Source: an uncultured Flavobacteriaceae bacterium
Lineage (GTDB): Bacteria > Bacteroidota > Bacteroidia > Flavobacteriales > Flavobacteriaceae
NCBI GenBank assembly: GCA_947501845.1
Contig: CANMXP010000016.1
Location: 41,929 to 105,928, forward strand
Direction of reading: 5' to 3'
Length of the DNA: 64,000 nt
The notes below the pieces were generated by a model, which worked only from the letters and a program-made list of their open reading frames with translations, ran no database searches and was not told the DNA's origin. The first letter of the stretch is position 1, and each line of letters starts with the position of its first letter. The translations under genes were made by a program, and so were the position numbers. Shown piece by piece: positions 41,059-50,664 of this stretch.

Positions 41059-41553
41059 TTAGTGCGCTGTCTGCTTGGGAGTTGTAGGATTATAACCAAA
41101 ATCATTATCATTCATTATTATACCCAACCTATCTAATATATAATTTATTATTGCATAATGGTGTATGGTATGACTATTAGCTTGGGCCAATAAAGCTGAT
41201 AAGGTATATAGTATTTCTGTTTTCCCAAGCCCCAAATCATCAATTACCCGAACTGTTTTATCAAGATTTTCATCTAAATGAGCAAGTTTATCCATTAAGC
41301 TTAGCAGATAATCTTTAGCTGAATTACAGCAAGTTTCAATTTTATGGTCTCTTCTTCTAGCTGTTAAATCAATATAAGTATCCTTTATGTTCAAAATACA
41401 ATCATAAAAATCTAAAATATGTCTTAAATGAGAGCCTATACTTGAATTATAAGGAGATACGGAAGTATTACCTAGTATATCATCATCTAAATTATCTAAT
41501 AAATACTGAGATTTTTTTAATGTATGAAGGGTAGATTCAATAATTATATCCAT
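41059..41553 (-). CDS. DinB-like four-helix protein
   Basis: A 164-residue cytosolic protein. GSHLRHILDFYD and the late NSHTIHHYAIINYIL place histidines on two helices as in the metal site of the DinB/YfiT-like superfamily. The stretch LDFYDCILNIKDTYIDL is helical. The biochemical role is unknown; family members include thiol transferases and hydrolases. It is convergent with the murQ-DUF6095 operon, 2 bp from its stop. Confidence 0.7.
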   Translation of the reverse strand: MDIIIESTLHTLKKSQYLLDNLDDDILGNTSVSPYNSSIGSHLRHILDFYDCILNIKDTYIDLTARRRDHKIETCCNSAKDYLLSLMDKLAHLDENLDKTVRVIDDLGLGKTEILYTLSALLAQANSHTIHHYAIINYILDRLGIIMNDNDFGYNPTTPKQTAH

Positions 41554-41984
41554 GGATACTAAAATAACTAAATAAATTGAATTTAATAAATGATTATCAA
41601 TTAGTCTTAGAAGTATTGTATCCTTACATAAATTTAAAAAACAACTAAACTCGATTTCAAATAGTATTAAAGGGCTTATTTTCGAAAATAAAAGAATTTC
41701 TTGAAACGAGCTATCTTCGAGACAAAACCATAGGAGTTTACTTTGACAGCGCTCAACATAAATTCCGCTAGTTTCATTTTACCTAAAAAAGGTCAAAAAC
41801 CCGAAAACACTGTTATCACTTTTCATGGTTTTAGTGACGATTTTTAAGTATTTTTTATGGTTATATTAATTAGGAGATGTGAGACAAAGTGTAATGAACA
41901 AGACTTAATCTGACATACAATTATGGCCTGTTATCGTTTAAGTTTTGTTCATTACACATTTACTATATTTCTATTTAAAAATGG
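41554..41984. other. Intergenic region of 431 bp between the DinB-like gene and the SprB-like gene
   Basis: No gene is supported here. The left half looks like ordinary AT-rich promoter or spacer DNA, with no TAnnTTTG match on the minus strand for the DinB-like gene. The right half contains the long inverted repeat at 41889-41957, close to the 3' end of the SprB-like gene. A short run of codons at 41700-41770 on the plus strand reads like protein but is interrupted by stops and was not called. Confidence 0.6.
41889..41957. repeat. Long inverted repeat (20-bp arms, 29-nt centre)
   Basis: The arms GTGTAATGAACAAGACTTAA (41889-41908) and TTAAGTTTTGTTCATTACAC (41938-41957) are complementary at 19 of 20 positions; the exception is a G-T wobble. 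There is no strong T run on the minus strand, so it is not a classic terminator of the SprB-like gene, though it could act as a transcript end or be a small mobile-element remnant. Confidence 0.7.
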
Positions 41985-44900
41985 TCATTCTTTCACTAAT
42001 TTTCTAACCTGGCTTTGTCCCTGGGTTTCTAAAAGAACAAAATACATTCCTGTGGGCAACCCAGACAGATTATATTCCCTTACGTAATGATCACTGCCTT
42101 GTTGGCGGTCATAAATCACCTGATGATTATTCACCATATCGAAAACCTTGATACTAATAGGAAGCACTTCCTTTAATGTAACATCCACACTGAATCTACC
42201 ATCGGATGTAGGGTTAGGGTAAAGTCTGTATTCAAATTTGGACACGACCCCCTGCCCTTTGCCTGTTTCTTCTTCCTCATCATATTCCCTTTCTACAACG
42301 ACAACACTTTTGGTACGTACGTCCGTGCATAGCCCTCTTTCTATAAACATCGAGATTTCATATTCTCCAGGAGTATCAATAGCAAACTCTGCATAGTTAT
42401 TATCCTCAAAAGAGACCTGTGCCTGTTCTGGGAAAATCCATTCTACCTGATCGGCAATTGGGTCGCTTATATTTACTACTACAAATTTCTCTCCAGCAAA
42501 CACTTGGGTCGAAGTAACAAACTCTGCCTGAATGACATCATTGCTACTTTCTATAAAAATGCTCCCTGTAGCTTCACAACCTTCCGAGCTGGTTACCAAT
42601 ACATCGTAAATACCTGGTTCTGAAACTTCTATTATTGAGCTATTGCTTGTAAAACCATTAGTAGCACTCCATTGATAGGTAGCTCCTGCATCTGTAATAC
42701 TTGCGTCTAAAACTGTGGTCTGATCCACACAAAGGGTAATATCTTCGCCTAAACTTACAATTAACTGCTCGGGGTTATTTACTGTGATTTGCTGGGTAAT
42801 CTGACACCCTTTAGAATCTGTTATGATTACCTCATAATCTCCAGCACAAATATTGCTTAAATCTTTTTCAATCATACCAGTATTCCACACATAGTTGTAA
42901 GGCGGTACGCCTCCAACAACGTCTAGGACAATGCCTCCGCTACATCCGCCATAACAAATAGGCATGGTAGTACTATAATCTAAACTTAACTGCTCCGGAA
43001 CATTCACTATTACCTCTCCTTCCGTAATACACCCTCTAGAATCTGTTATAGAAACACTATAGGTACCTGCAAATACTCCTTCCAACTGACGACTACCAGC
43101 ACCCGTATTCCATTGATATCGGTAAGGTGGTGTACCTCCATCAACCAAAGCATCAATCGACCAATCTTCCTCATCACCACAATTAACATAGTCTGTTTCA
43201 AAACGAACAACTAACCTATCTGGTTCTTCTAATTCGAAAGATTCACTTTGAACCGTGGTTCCAATAGCATCGGTAATCGATACATAGTACATCCCTGCTC
43301 CAACCCTAGATAAAACTGGGTTGTTTGTTTCCAAAGGCTGGTTATTGGTGGCGTTATACCAACGGTATTCATATCCAAGCCTTGAGTTAAATGGCACACC
43401 TCCATCGACAATAGCAACAATACTGCCAGTTTCGTTATTCCCATGACAGGAAATGACACTTTGCCGTTCAAGTACCACTTCTAAAACAGGTGGTTCGAAT
43501 AAATCGATATCAGTTATAATTAATTGGCAATTATTGGCATCGGTAATGGTCAATGCATACTTCTCTGGTCCTATATTATTCAGCCTACCTGTAGTAAATG
43601 GTAGTAAAATTCCTGTTTCATCATACCACTGATATTGATATGGGCTAACACCACCTCTTACCTCAGCAATAACCCTTCCGTCCCTAATAGTACTAGAAGA
43701 AGGATATTGACGATCAATGTCCACGAACAATCCAGTTGGCTGTTCTACCTCAATTTCAACGCTTACCTCACAAAAATTAGCATCAGTAACTACTATAGTA
43801 TATGTTCCTGACCTGAGATCACTAATATCTTCTGTTTGCTCACCATTACTCCAACTATATTCGTATGGGGGCACTCCTCCCAATACGGTAATATCGATTC
43901 TACCATCGGTACCATTATGGCACAGTAAATGGGTAACATCCTCTAAAAGAGATAGTTCATCAGGTTGTGTCACTTCATAGGTATCTCTAGCCGAATTACC
44001 ATTCTCATCGGTAATCACCACAACATAGATTCCTTCCCCTACTAACCCTGAATCACTTTCAGTAGAAATAATAACAGTCGGATTATTTTCCTCAAACCAC
44101 TGGTAAGTATATAACCCGACGCCTCCTCTGCCATTAGCAATTAAAGGCATAACCGTTTCCTCATCATAGCATTGAATCCCCTCAGTATCAGTTAATGGGG
44201 CTATATTTATTAATAATTCTTCAGGTTCTGTAATTGTCTGAACCAGAGATTCCGTACAACCATTTGCATCGGTTACCAAAAGCTCATAAGTACCAATATT
44301 TAGATCACCAATACCCTCTAAATCTGACGAATAAGACACATCATCTCTATTAATCCATGAATAAATGTAAGGCTCTGTTCCGCCAATCACTTCCAACGAT
44401 ATACTTCCATTAGCAGTTTGATATCCTGAAAGGTTAGTGACCTGCACATTAATAATTTCTAAAGAAGCTTCTGGCTCAGTAATGACTATAACTTCTGGCA
44501 GAGAGGCATTACATAAATTATCATCAACCACTACCACTTCATAAGTTCCCGCACTAATATCTCTCAGGTCTTCTGTGATGGCCACATATTCTGGATCTTC
44601 TACTTTTGTCCACCTATAGGTATACGGTAAAAGTTCTCCTGTATTAGTATCTACTGGTCCTCCAGTAACCATTATGTTAATAGCACCTGTAGATGCTCCA
44701 TGGCATAATACCTGTGTAGGATCTCCATCTAAAGTAACTATCAATTCATCTGGCTGTGTAAGTTCGATGGATGTTTCAGCCATCGTGCCTTCAATATCTT
44801 CGACTTCTACCCTATACATACCAGCACCAAGATCAGGCATTTTTACCAAACCATTTCCACTGGCCATTAAATGTGCTGTACCGCCTTCTATCCTATACCA

Positions 44901-47900
44901 CCTAAACTCAAAATCTTCTAGAGTAGCGTTAATTGGATAACCTCCTTCCACATCAACCGTTAACTCAATATCCTCATCGCCATAGCAAAGAATGGGTAAA
45001 TAATTTTCGAAATTGATTTCTAGGGGTCCAGGTTCTAAAACCTCAAAATTAGACTGTACACTACAATTGTTACTGTCTGTAACAGTAACCGTATAAATTC
45101 CTGTCGATAATCCTGAGATGTCTTCTGTTGTAGCAGTAAAGGAAGAGTTTCCTACCAAACTCCAAGAATATGTATAAGGCGATACACCTAAAGATACCGA
45201 TATGTCCAAGGCACCATTAGTACCCCCAACGGTAGTTGCTGGTTGGTTATTGGTCAATTCAACACCAATAGCTTCTGGTTGTTCTAACACAATACCTACT
45301 GGATTAGCTATCTCACAACCATTATCGTCTCGAAGCCAAACATTATATGTCTGTCTTGTCAATCCTGTAATGGTGTTATTGACCAAACCAGAAACTGAGG
45401 AAAAGTTAGTACCATCCAGTGAATAAAAATAAGGTGCGGTACCGCCTCGTGGCGATAATGCAATTGTACCATCATCACCACTAAAACAGCTAATATCTGT
45501 CTTAGACAACGATAAGGCCAACAAATCTGGTTCGGTAAGCGTTTGCGCAATGACCGTATTAGTATAATCATCCCAAACTTGTACTTGGTACGTTCCCAAT
45601 GGTAAATTTCCTATAGTTGCTGTTGTTTCTCCATCTATTGGGCGAAACACACCATTTTCCATCACAAACCATTGGTAGCGATATTGACCATTTAAACCCA
45701 ACAAACCACCACGAGCCACTGCACTAAACACCCCAGTTCCACCAGAACAGGGAATAGCCGTAGTGATATTGATTGTAGCCCCTAACCTTTCTGGTTCTGT
45801 TACTTCAAAACGTTCTTCAATAGAACAGTTATTGTCGTCAAAAACCCTTACAGTATAATGACCTGCTTCCAGATTGGAAATATTCTGGTTCGTGGAATTA
45901 AACGCTACATCGTTTTCTTTAGTCCATTGGTAACGGTAACTTCCAGTACCTCCCGCCACTTCAATGTCAATACGGCCTTCGTTACCTCCAAACACCGTAT
46001 TGTTCGTTACATTATTGGAACGAACATAAAGCTCATTAGGTCGCACCAAATGGTGTACAGCACTGGGATCGGAAACGCAGGTTCGTGTTGTGGCATCCCG
46101 AACTACAAAACGGTATCCAGCAGAGGAATAAGGAATCGATATTTGATTCGAAGCTTGCCAATTGGTAGCACTCCCGTTCCAGACACCATATTCATAATTA
46201 CCCGAACCGCCCCTAGCTGTAATCGTAACAGTTGCAGCACCATTATAACATAACATCTCAGAAATATCAATGCGCTCTATTTGAAGCGGTGGTAACAGTC
46301 CAATAGACATATTATCCCTAGTACCATATCCCGAAGCAGAAGTTACTTCTACCGAATATCCTGTTTCTGTTCCACGGGTTAGAGAACTTGAAGTTTCTCT
46401 GGAAAGTACAGAACCGTTATGATACCAGGCAAATGTGTAAGGACCCGAAGTACCTGCTATGTTAGTAACCGATATCCTACCATTGTTAGCTCCATTACAG
46501 GAAGCTGAAGTTATTTGTATATCAAAATTAATAGGGCTTGGATCCCTGAGCTCAGCAAGAGTCAAAGTACGCTCACAATTGTTTCCATCGCGATATCTTA
46601 TAGTATACGTGCCTGCATCTAAATTTCGTAAAACAATATTCCCCCTGGATGTTCGATTTTGATACGCAGGAACAGCTGCACCATTGCGGTATACCCAATA
46701 CCTATAGCCAAAACTTCCAGATGGCGTTCCTCCATGAATAGAGGCTACCTCTATAACGCCAGTTCGCGAATTTGGCCGTGTAGGATGTTGTATCCTATCT
46801 GAAGGAACATTATGTGTAATAGGATTAGATATACTATTTACACCAACATTAACCGTTCTGTTAGGAGTATTAGGGTTGACACGTTGATCACAGCCATTGA
46901 CATCAATTACTTCTACACGATAAGGGTTTGAACCTGGTCTAGGGGCCAAACCACTTACTGACACTGTATTGTTATTCCCAGGAAAACTAGTCCATCTACC
47001 CCCATTGATACGATAACGATAAGGCGCTCTTCCAGAGTTTACTCTGATCTGGAAACTTCCATCGCTCACACCATAACACCTTTGGTGCCTAATATTAGTA
47101 ACGGTCCAATCTAAAGCTGGCGGCGCCGTAACCTCAAAAAAGTAATATTTAGGAACGCAGGATGGGTTTCTATTACCGCTATCGTTCCTTTCGTAAGATG
47201 TAATAATTAAGGCATAGTGACCACCTGCAAATTGATCTGGATCACTGGCTGCATTTAAATTCCAGTTATACCAACCCGATCTCAGGTTAGAGTTTCTTAT
47301 ATTGACTACATTTTTATACTCATTGGAATATCTTCGGTTGACACGACGATTAAATTCCTGATCTGTAATTCCAAGACTTTGTGCAGAATTACTATTTCTG
47401 TAAGGCGATTGACCAACATCCAGCCGTTTTAAGGATATCGAAATTTTTTGATTAGACGCTATACCTCCCGAAAAAGGAATTCGAATACGGTTAAACTCAC
47501 TATAAGAGCAGGAAGGTGGTGTTACCTGTGGTGGTCCTGAAACAGAAGGAGCATCGGGGAGAAATCTTAAATTTAAAACATTAGATTCTGGACTGCTACT
47601 ATAGCAACTTGGGTTAATTCTTACCTGTACCGTCCGACCTGCTAATCTATTAAGATCGTTAACATTGGAATACAAATCGGTTGCCCTTAATCTCATATTA
47701 GATTGGCCATTTTTGTTTGTTATGGACCGCCAAGCAGGATCAGGTACTTGTATTCTTTGAGGCCTCCCCGCATCCAAATAAGTTCTAATATCATTCTCGG
47801 CATGTATCATAGCATCAAGTTCTGTTTGACACGAAGACCCAGTTCGAGATGTGCAAGCGCCATAAGCCGATTCTGTAGCCCTACGCTTATCGTACAAATC

Positions 47901-48560
47901 TTGAAGGTCGGGATGTGTTCGAGTTGCGGTATTAAAAGGATCAAAAAGCTCCCAATTATATGTATTTGAAGGATTTCTATATCCTTGGCTTGCCATAATT
48001 TCTACGCCATCACTCAAACAAACATTTTTTATCGAATTACTTGGAGTCCCATCTGCAAAACCAATAGATGGTTTCGGGACTATTCTCATCTCTGCCCAGT
48101 TGTAAGTATCACTCCCATGCCTTGGAAACAAAGTATTTTCATGAACACCTCCCCCTTCTGAATTTACAATTCTTCTATAATAACAATCGTAACTATTTAT
48201 CCTATAAGATGTTAAACCTTCATCTTCGCTTAATAATGTACGACATCCATTCCAATCCCTTCTTCTAGCCTTGGAATGAAATCTGATTGAAACTGGTCTA
48301 TTACTATACGAAAAAACATAAGGTGTGGTACTGAACTCTTGATCAGAGTATCGATTATTCGGAGAACTGAATATAGTTACTCTTCTTCCTGATGCTAGAG
48401 TTATTATAATACTCTGAAGTCCATGAGTTGCACATTTGTCCGCACTACCTATATGTCCATTAACATACAAAATATATTCTCTATTGTTTCCATTTTGTTG
48501 TGAAAAACTATAATCCATAAAACAAAGTAGGATCAAGAGCATTAAAGTAATTTTTTTCAT
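41985..48560 (-). CDS. SprB-repeat surface adhesin with T9SS type A sorting domain
   Basis: A 2191-residue exported protein with a signal peptide (LMLLILLCFMDYSFSQ). About 17 SprB-type repeats of 70-110 residues run from near residue 490 to 2000. Each has a C-x-G start, GG..PY.Y.W in the middle, AGxYxVxVxDxxGC and an EP end, as in LGGVPPYEYSWSNGEQ. A PKD/Ig-like part follows, and then the C-terminal sorting domain (YRLYPNPTSDGRF... to RKLVKE). In Flavobacterium johnsoniae the much larger SprB (about 6,500 residues) is the mobile gliding adhesin; here the role is inferred. No PorP/SprF-type gene is adjacent. It is the last gene of the six-gene operon, 10 bp after the fibronectin gene. Confidence 0.93.
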   Translation of the reverse strand: MKKITLMLLILLCFMDYSFSQQNGNNREYILYVNGHIGSADKCATHGLQSIIITLASGRRVTIFSSPNNRYSDQEFSTTPYVFSYSNRPVSIRFHSKARRRDWNGCRTLLSEDEGLTSYRINSYDCYYRRIVNSEGGGVHENTLFPRHGSDTYNWAEMRIVPKPSIGFADGTPSNSIKNVCLSDGVEIMASQGYRNPSNTYNWELFDPFNTATRTHPDLQDLYDKRRATESAYGACTSRTGSSCQTELDAMIHAENDIRTYLDAGRPQRIQVPDPAWRSITNKNGQSNMRLRATDLYSNVNDLNRLAGRTVQVRINPSCYSSSPESNVLNLRFLPDAPSVSGPPQVTPPSCSYSEFNRIRIPFSGGIASNQKISISLKRLDVGQSPYRNSNSAQSLGITDQEFNRRVNRRYSNEYKNVVNIRNSNLRSGWYNWNLNAASDPDQFAGGHYALIITSYERNDSGNRNPSCVPKYYFFEVTAPPALDWTVTNIRHQRCYGVSDGSFQIRVNSGRAPYRYRINGGRWTSFPGNNNTVSVSGLAPRPGSNPYRVEVIDVNGCDQRVNPNTPNRTVNVGVNSISNPITHNVPSDRIQHPTRPNSRTGVIEVASIHGGTPSGSFGYRYWVYRNGAAVPAYQNRTSRGNIVLRNLDAGTYTIRYRDGNNCERTLTLAELRDPSPINFDIQITSASCNGANNGRISVTNIAGTSGPYTFAWYHNGSVLSRETSSSLTRGTETGYSVEVTSASGYGTRDNMSIGLLPPLQIERIDISEMLCYNGAATVTITARGGSGNYEYGVWNGSATNWQASNQISIPYSSAGYRFVVRDATTRTCVSDPSAVHHLVRPNELYVRSNNVTNNTVFGGNEGRIDIEVAGGTGSYRYQWTKENDVAFNSTNQNISNLEAGHYTVRVFDDNNCSIEERFEVTEPERLGATINITTAIPCSGGTGVFSAVARGGLLGLNGQYRYQWFVMENGVFRPIDGETTATIGNLPLGTYQVQVWDDYTNTVIAQTLTEPDLLALSLSKTDISCFSGDDGTIALSPRGGTAPYFYSLDGTNFSSVSGLVNNTITGLTRQTYNVWLRDDNGCEIANPVGIVLEQPEAIGVELTNNQPATTVGGTNGALDISVSLGVSPYTYSWSLVGNSSFTATTEDISGLSTGIYTVTVTDSNNCSVQSNFEVLEPGPLEINFENYLPILCYGDEDIELTVDVEGGYPINATLEDFEFRWYRIEGGTAHLMASGNGLVKMPDLGAGMYRVEVEDIEGTMAETSIELTQPDELIVTLDGDPTQVLCHGASTGAINIMVTGGPVDTNTGELLPYTYRWTKVEDPEYVAITEDLRDISAGTYEVVVVDDNLCNASLPEVIVITEPEASLEIINVQVTNLSGYQTANGSISLEVIGGTEPYIYSWINRDDVSYSSDLEGIGDLNIGTYELLVTDANGCTESLVQTITEPEELLINIAPLTDTEGIQCYDEETVMPLIANGRGGVGLYTYQWFEENNPTVIISTESDSGLVGEGIYVVVITDENGNSARDTYEVTQPDELSLLEDVTHLLCHNGTDGRIDITVLGGVPPYEYSWSNGEQTEDISDLRSGTYTIVVTDANFCEVSVEIEVEQPTGLFVDIDRQYPSSSTIRDGRVIAEVRGGVSPYQYQWYDETGILLPFTTGRLNNIGPEKYALTITDANNCQLIITDIDLFEPPVLEVVLERQSVISCHGNNETGSIVAIVDGGVPFNSRLGYEYRWYNATNNQPLETNNPVLSRVGAGMYYVSITDAIGTTVQSESFELEEPDRLVVRFETDYVNCGDEEDWSIDALVDGGTPPYRYQWNTGAGSRQLEGVFAGTYSVSITDSRGCITEGEVIVNVPEQLSLDYSTTMPICYGGCSGGIVLDVVGGVPPYNYVWNTGMIEKDLSNICAGDYEVIITDSKGCQITQQITVNNPEQLIVSLGEDITLCVDQTTVLDASITDAGATYQWSATNGFTSNSSIIEVSEPGIYDVLVTSSEGCEATGSIFIESSNDVIQAEFVTSTQVFAGEKFVVVNISDPIADQVEWIFPEQAQVSFEDNNYAEFAIDTPGEYEISMFIERGLCTDVRTKSVVVVEREYDEEEETGKGQGVVSKFEYRLYPNPTSDGRFSVDVTLKEVLPISIKVFDMVNNHQVIYDRQQGSDHYVREYNLSGLPTGMYFVLLETQGQSQVRKLVKE

Positions 48561-48570
48561 ATCTAATAAA

Positions 48571-50664
48571 TCAATATTTAATTCTTTCTTTAATCATGTT
48601 AGATCGGCTACCATTATTGAAAACAGCTTGTAATAAATATGTATAGCTAGTATTGACCAATAAATGATTATCCAAATACTGCTTTTCATCATTTTCAAAA
48701 ACCCTATACAAGGTGGGGTGCTCGCCTTCTTTCGCTTTAAAAAGTTGTATTTCTGTCACTCCTTTTTCTTTATAATTCCAGCTTAAAAGGATGTGCTGCA
48801 TTTCTCTGTTGACCGTTGCTGTAAAACGACTAATTTCAGGTTTGACTTTACTGGCTGGAGTTGATATGCTTATCGGTCTTACTGGCTCCGATTCTAAGCC
48901 ACTTTCATCTCGTGTTAATAAGGTATACAAATAATTGGTGCTTTCTTTTACAGAGGTGTCCTCGTGCGATTTAACAGAAATATCTTTATCTGCTATTAAC
49001 TGCCAATCTTCTGCCATACCCCTTTCTTTTCGGTAGACTAAAGTTTTTAAAGCATCTTCACTGCTGCTGGATATCCAATTTAGAAGCACCTTTCCATCTT
49101 CGGTTTTAAATTTGGTAAATACAGGTGGTGTAGGCGGTATAATATCTGGACGCTTAAGTTCAAGTATTTCTGAAAAACCTGAGGGGTTGTAGTGCGTATC
49201 AAATGCCTGTACCTTATAATACACCTTTTTCACCAATGTTTTTATGGGAATGGTGTCTGTAATTGTGCTTTGGGAAATGGGCTTGAATGTAATCTGTGTA
49301 AACTCTTCACCATTAAGATTGGCTCTAAAAACCCGGTACCCTAATAGATCGGACTCTAAATTCTTAGTCCATTCTAAAGTGACCACCCCAGTAGAATCGA
49401 TCTTACCAGTCAATCCTCTAGGGTCCGATGGCGGTATGGCATCATCTGGCTGTACCATAGCGGGGAAAGAATGTCGTTTAGAACCATCCAGCCCCACAGC
49501 AGCCACGCTATAATAATTAATAGACTGTATATTGGAAATCGTGACTGAGCGTAAATTTTTGTTAATTTTAGGAATTACAGACACAAAATCACCTTTTACT
49601 TCATCTGCTCTTAACAATTCAAAATGCGATAAGCCCTCCAGGCCTTCAGCAGGAAAATCCCAAGAAATCACAGCACTTGTTTGATTTTCAGATAAATACG
49701 TATTGACAATAGCTGGGTTGTGATATTGTCCTTTTTTACCCATGCCTTTTACCAGTACTGAAGCAGGGCCTATTTCTCCAAATGGTGAAATGCCCTTAAT
49801 ACGATATTGATATTCCTTATTATTTTGCGGAAGGCTATCCATATAGACCATCCGTCCTGTATTTTGAATTTCGGGGTCACTTAAGGGAGTTAAAGGTTCT
49901 TTAGAAACATTTTGAAAGGTACGTCCTAAATCGGAAGAACGTTCTAAAATATAACTATTATATTGAGACTCTAAGATTTTATAATTCCAGGTTAGTAAAA
50001 CATTGTGATCTTTAAAAACACCTACAAACTCCTGTGGTTTTGGTAAACTCTTAACATCAGACAGCCCTATATACGCGGCGCCCGATTTCACATCTAATTT
50101 CTCTGCAGGAATCGCAGGAATAATTTTATACAGGTATTTTTCGTTTGATACCAGTGAGGTATCTTCGAATGCAAGTCCTGAAAACGCTGCAACGTCATAG
50201 TCCAGATCGGCAGCATATAATGCAAAGGCAAACCGTTGTTCCAATACCTGTGCTTGATTAAGAATCTGCATCATTGGGTTGCCTCCTTCTTGCATATCGA
50301 CCTCGAAGTCTTCTCCATAGAGTGCTTGCGCCGCTATGGCTGCCATATCATTTTGCTCTGTGAAGGACTTCCATTCCATCATCGGTCTGGGTTTAATAGG
50401 CGTATTATTAAGACGTTTTATCACTCTTGGTTCCAGTATGACATTACCACGTAAAATAGTATGTCTTTCAATGTAATAGCCATATTGATTGGTGTATTTC
50501 CATAGTGTTGGGGTATTAGGAGCCCATCTTAACTTAACGGTATTGTTAATAACCCGTGTCCTAACCATAATCGCAGGGTCATCATCACCTATGGATTGCT
50601 GTGCATAACCCGAGTTTAAAAAAAACCCAGCCAGGAAAAGATATAGTATAATCTTAGTTTTCAT
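48571..50664 (-). CDS. Exported fibronectin type III repeat protein
   Basis: The product has 697 residues when started at the ATG at 50662-50664 (MKTKIILYLFLAGFFLNSGYA, a signal peptide). A longer reading back to 50763 would add 33 residues from inside the upstream gene. About five fibronectin III-like domains follow, with repeated W-x-Y/LLxW and YYxVAAV-type strands (TLEWTKNLESDLLGYRVFRA, LLNWISSSSEDALKTLVYRK). It lacks a T9SS sorting domain, so it may stay periplasmic or be membrane-associated. Its start overlaps the giant gene upstream by 11 bp. Confidence 0.82.
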   Translation of the reverse strand: MKTKIILYLFLAGFFLNSGYAQQSIGDDDPAIMVRTRVINNTVKLRWAPNTPTLWKYTNQYGYYIERHTILRGNVILEPRVIKRLNNTPIKPRPMMEWKSFTEQNDMAAIAAQALYGEDFEVDMQEGGNPMMQILNQAQVLEQRFAFALYAADLDYDVAAFSGLAFEDTSLVSNEKYLYKIIPAIPAEKLDVKSGAAYIGLSDVKSLPKPQEFVGVFKDHNVLLTWNYKILESQYNSYILERSSDLGRTFQNVSKEPLTPLSDPEIQNTGRMVYMDSLPQNNKEYQYRIKGISPFGEIGPASVLVKGMGKKGQYHNPAIVNTYLSENQTSAVISWDFPAEGLEGLSHFELLRADEVKGDFVSVIPKINKNLRSVTISNIQSINYYSVAAVGLDGSKRHSFPAMVQPDDAIPPSDPRGLTGKIDSTGVVTLEWTKNLESDLLGYRVFRANLNGEEFTQITFKPISQSTITDTIPIKTLVKKVYYKVQAFDTHYNPSGFSEILELKRPDIIPPTPPVFTKFKTEDGKVLLNWISSSSEDALKTLVYRKERGMAEDWQLIADKDISVKSHEDTSVKESTNYLYTLLTRDESGLESEPVRPISISTPASKVKPEISRFTATVNREMQHILLSWNYKEKGVTEIQLFKAKEGEHPTLYRVFENDEKQYLDNHLLVNTSYTYLLQAVFNNGSRSNMIKERIKY

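Noticed and set aside
41700..41770. Protein-like codons in the spacer after the DinB-like gene
   Set aside because: The frame is broken by stops within a few dozen codons and no homologue could be recognised by eye.
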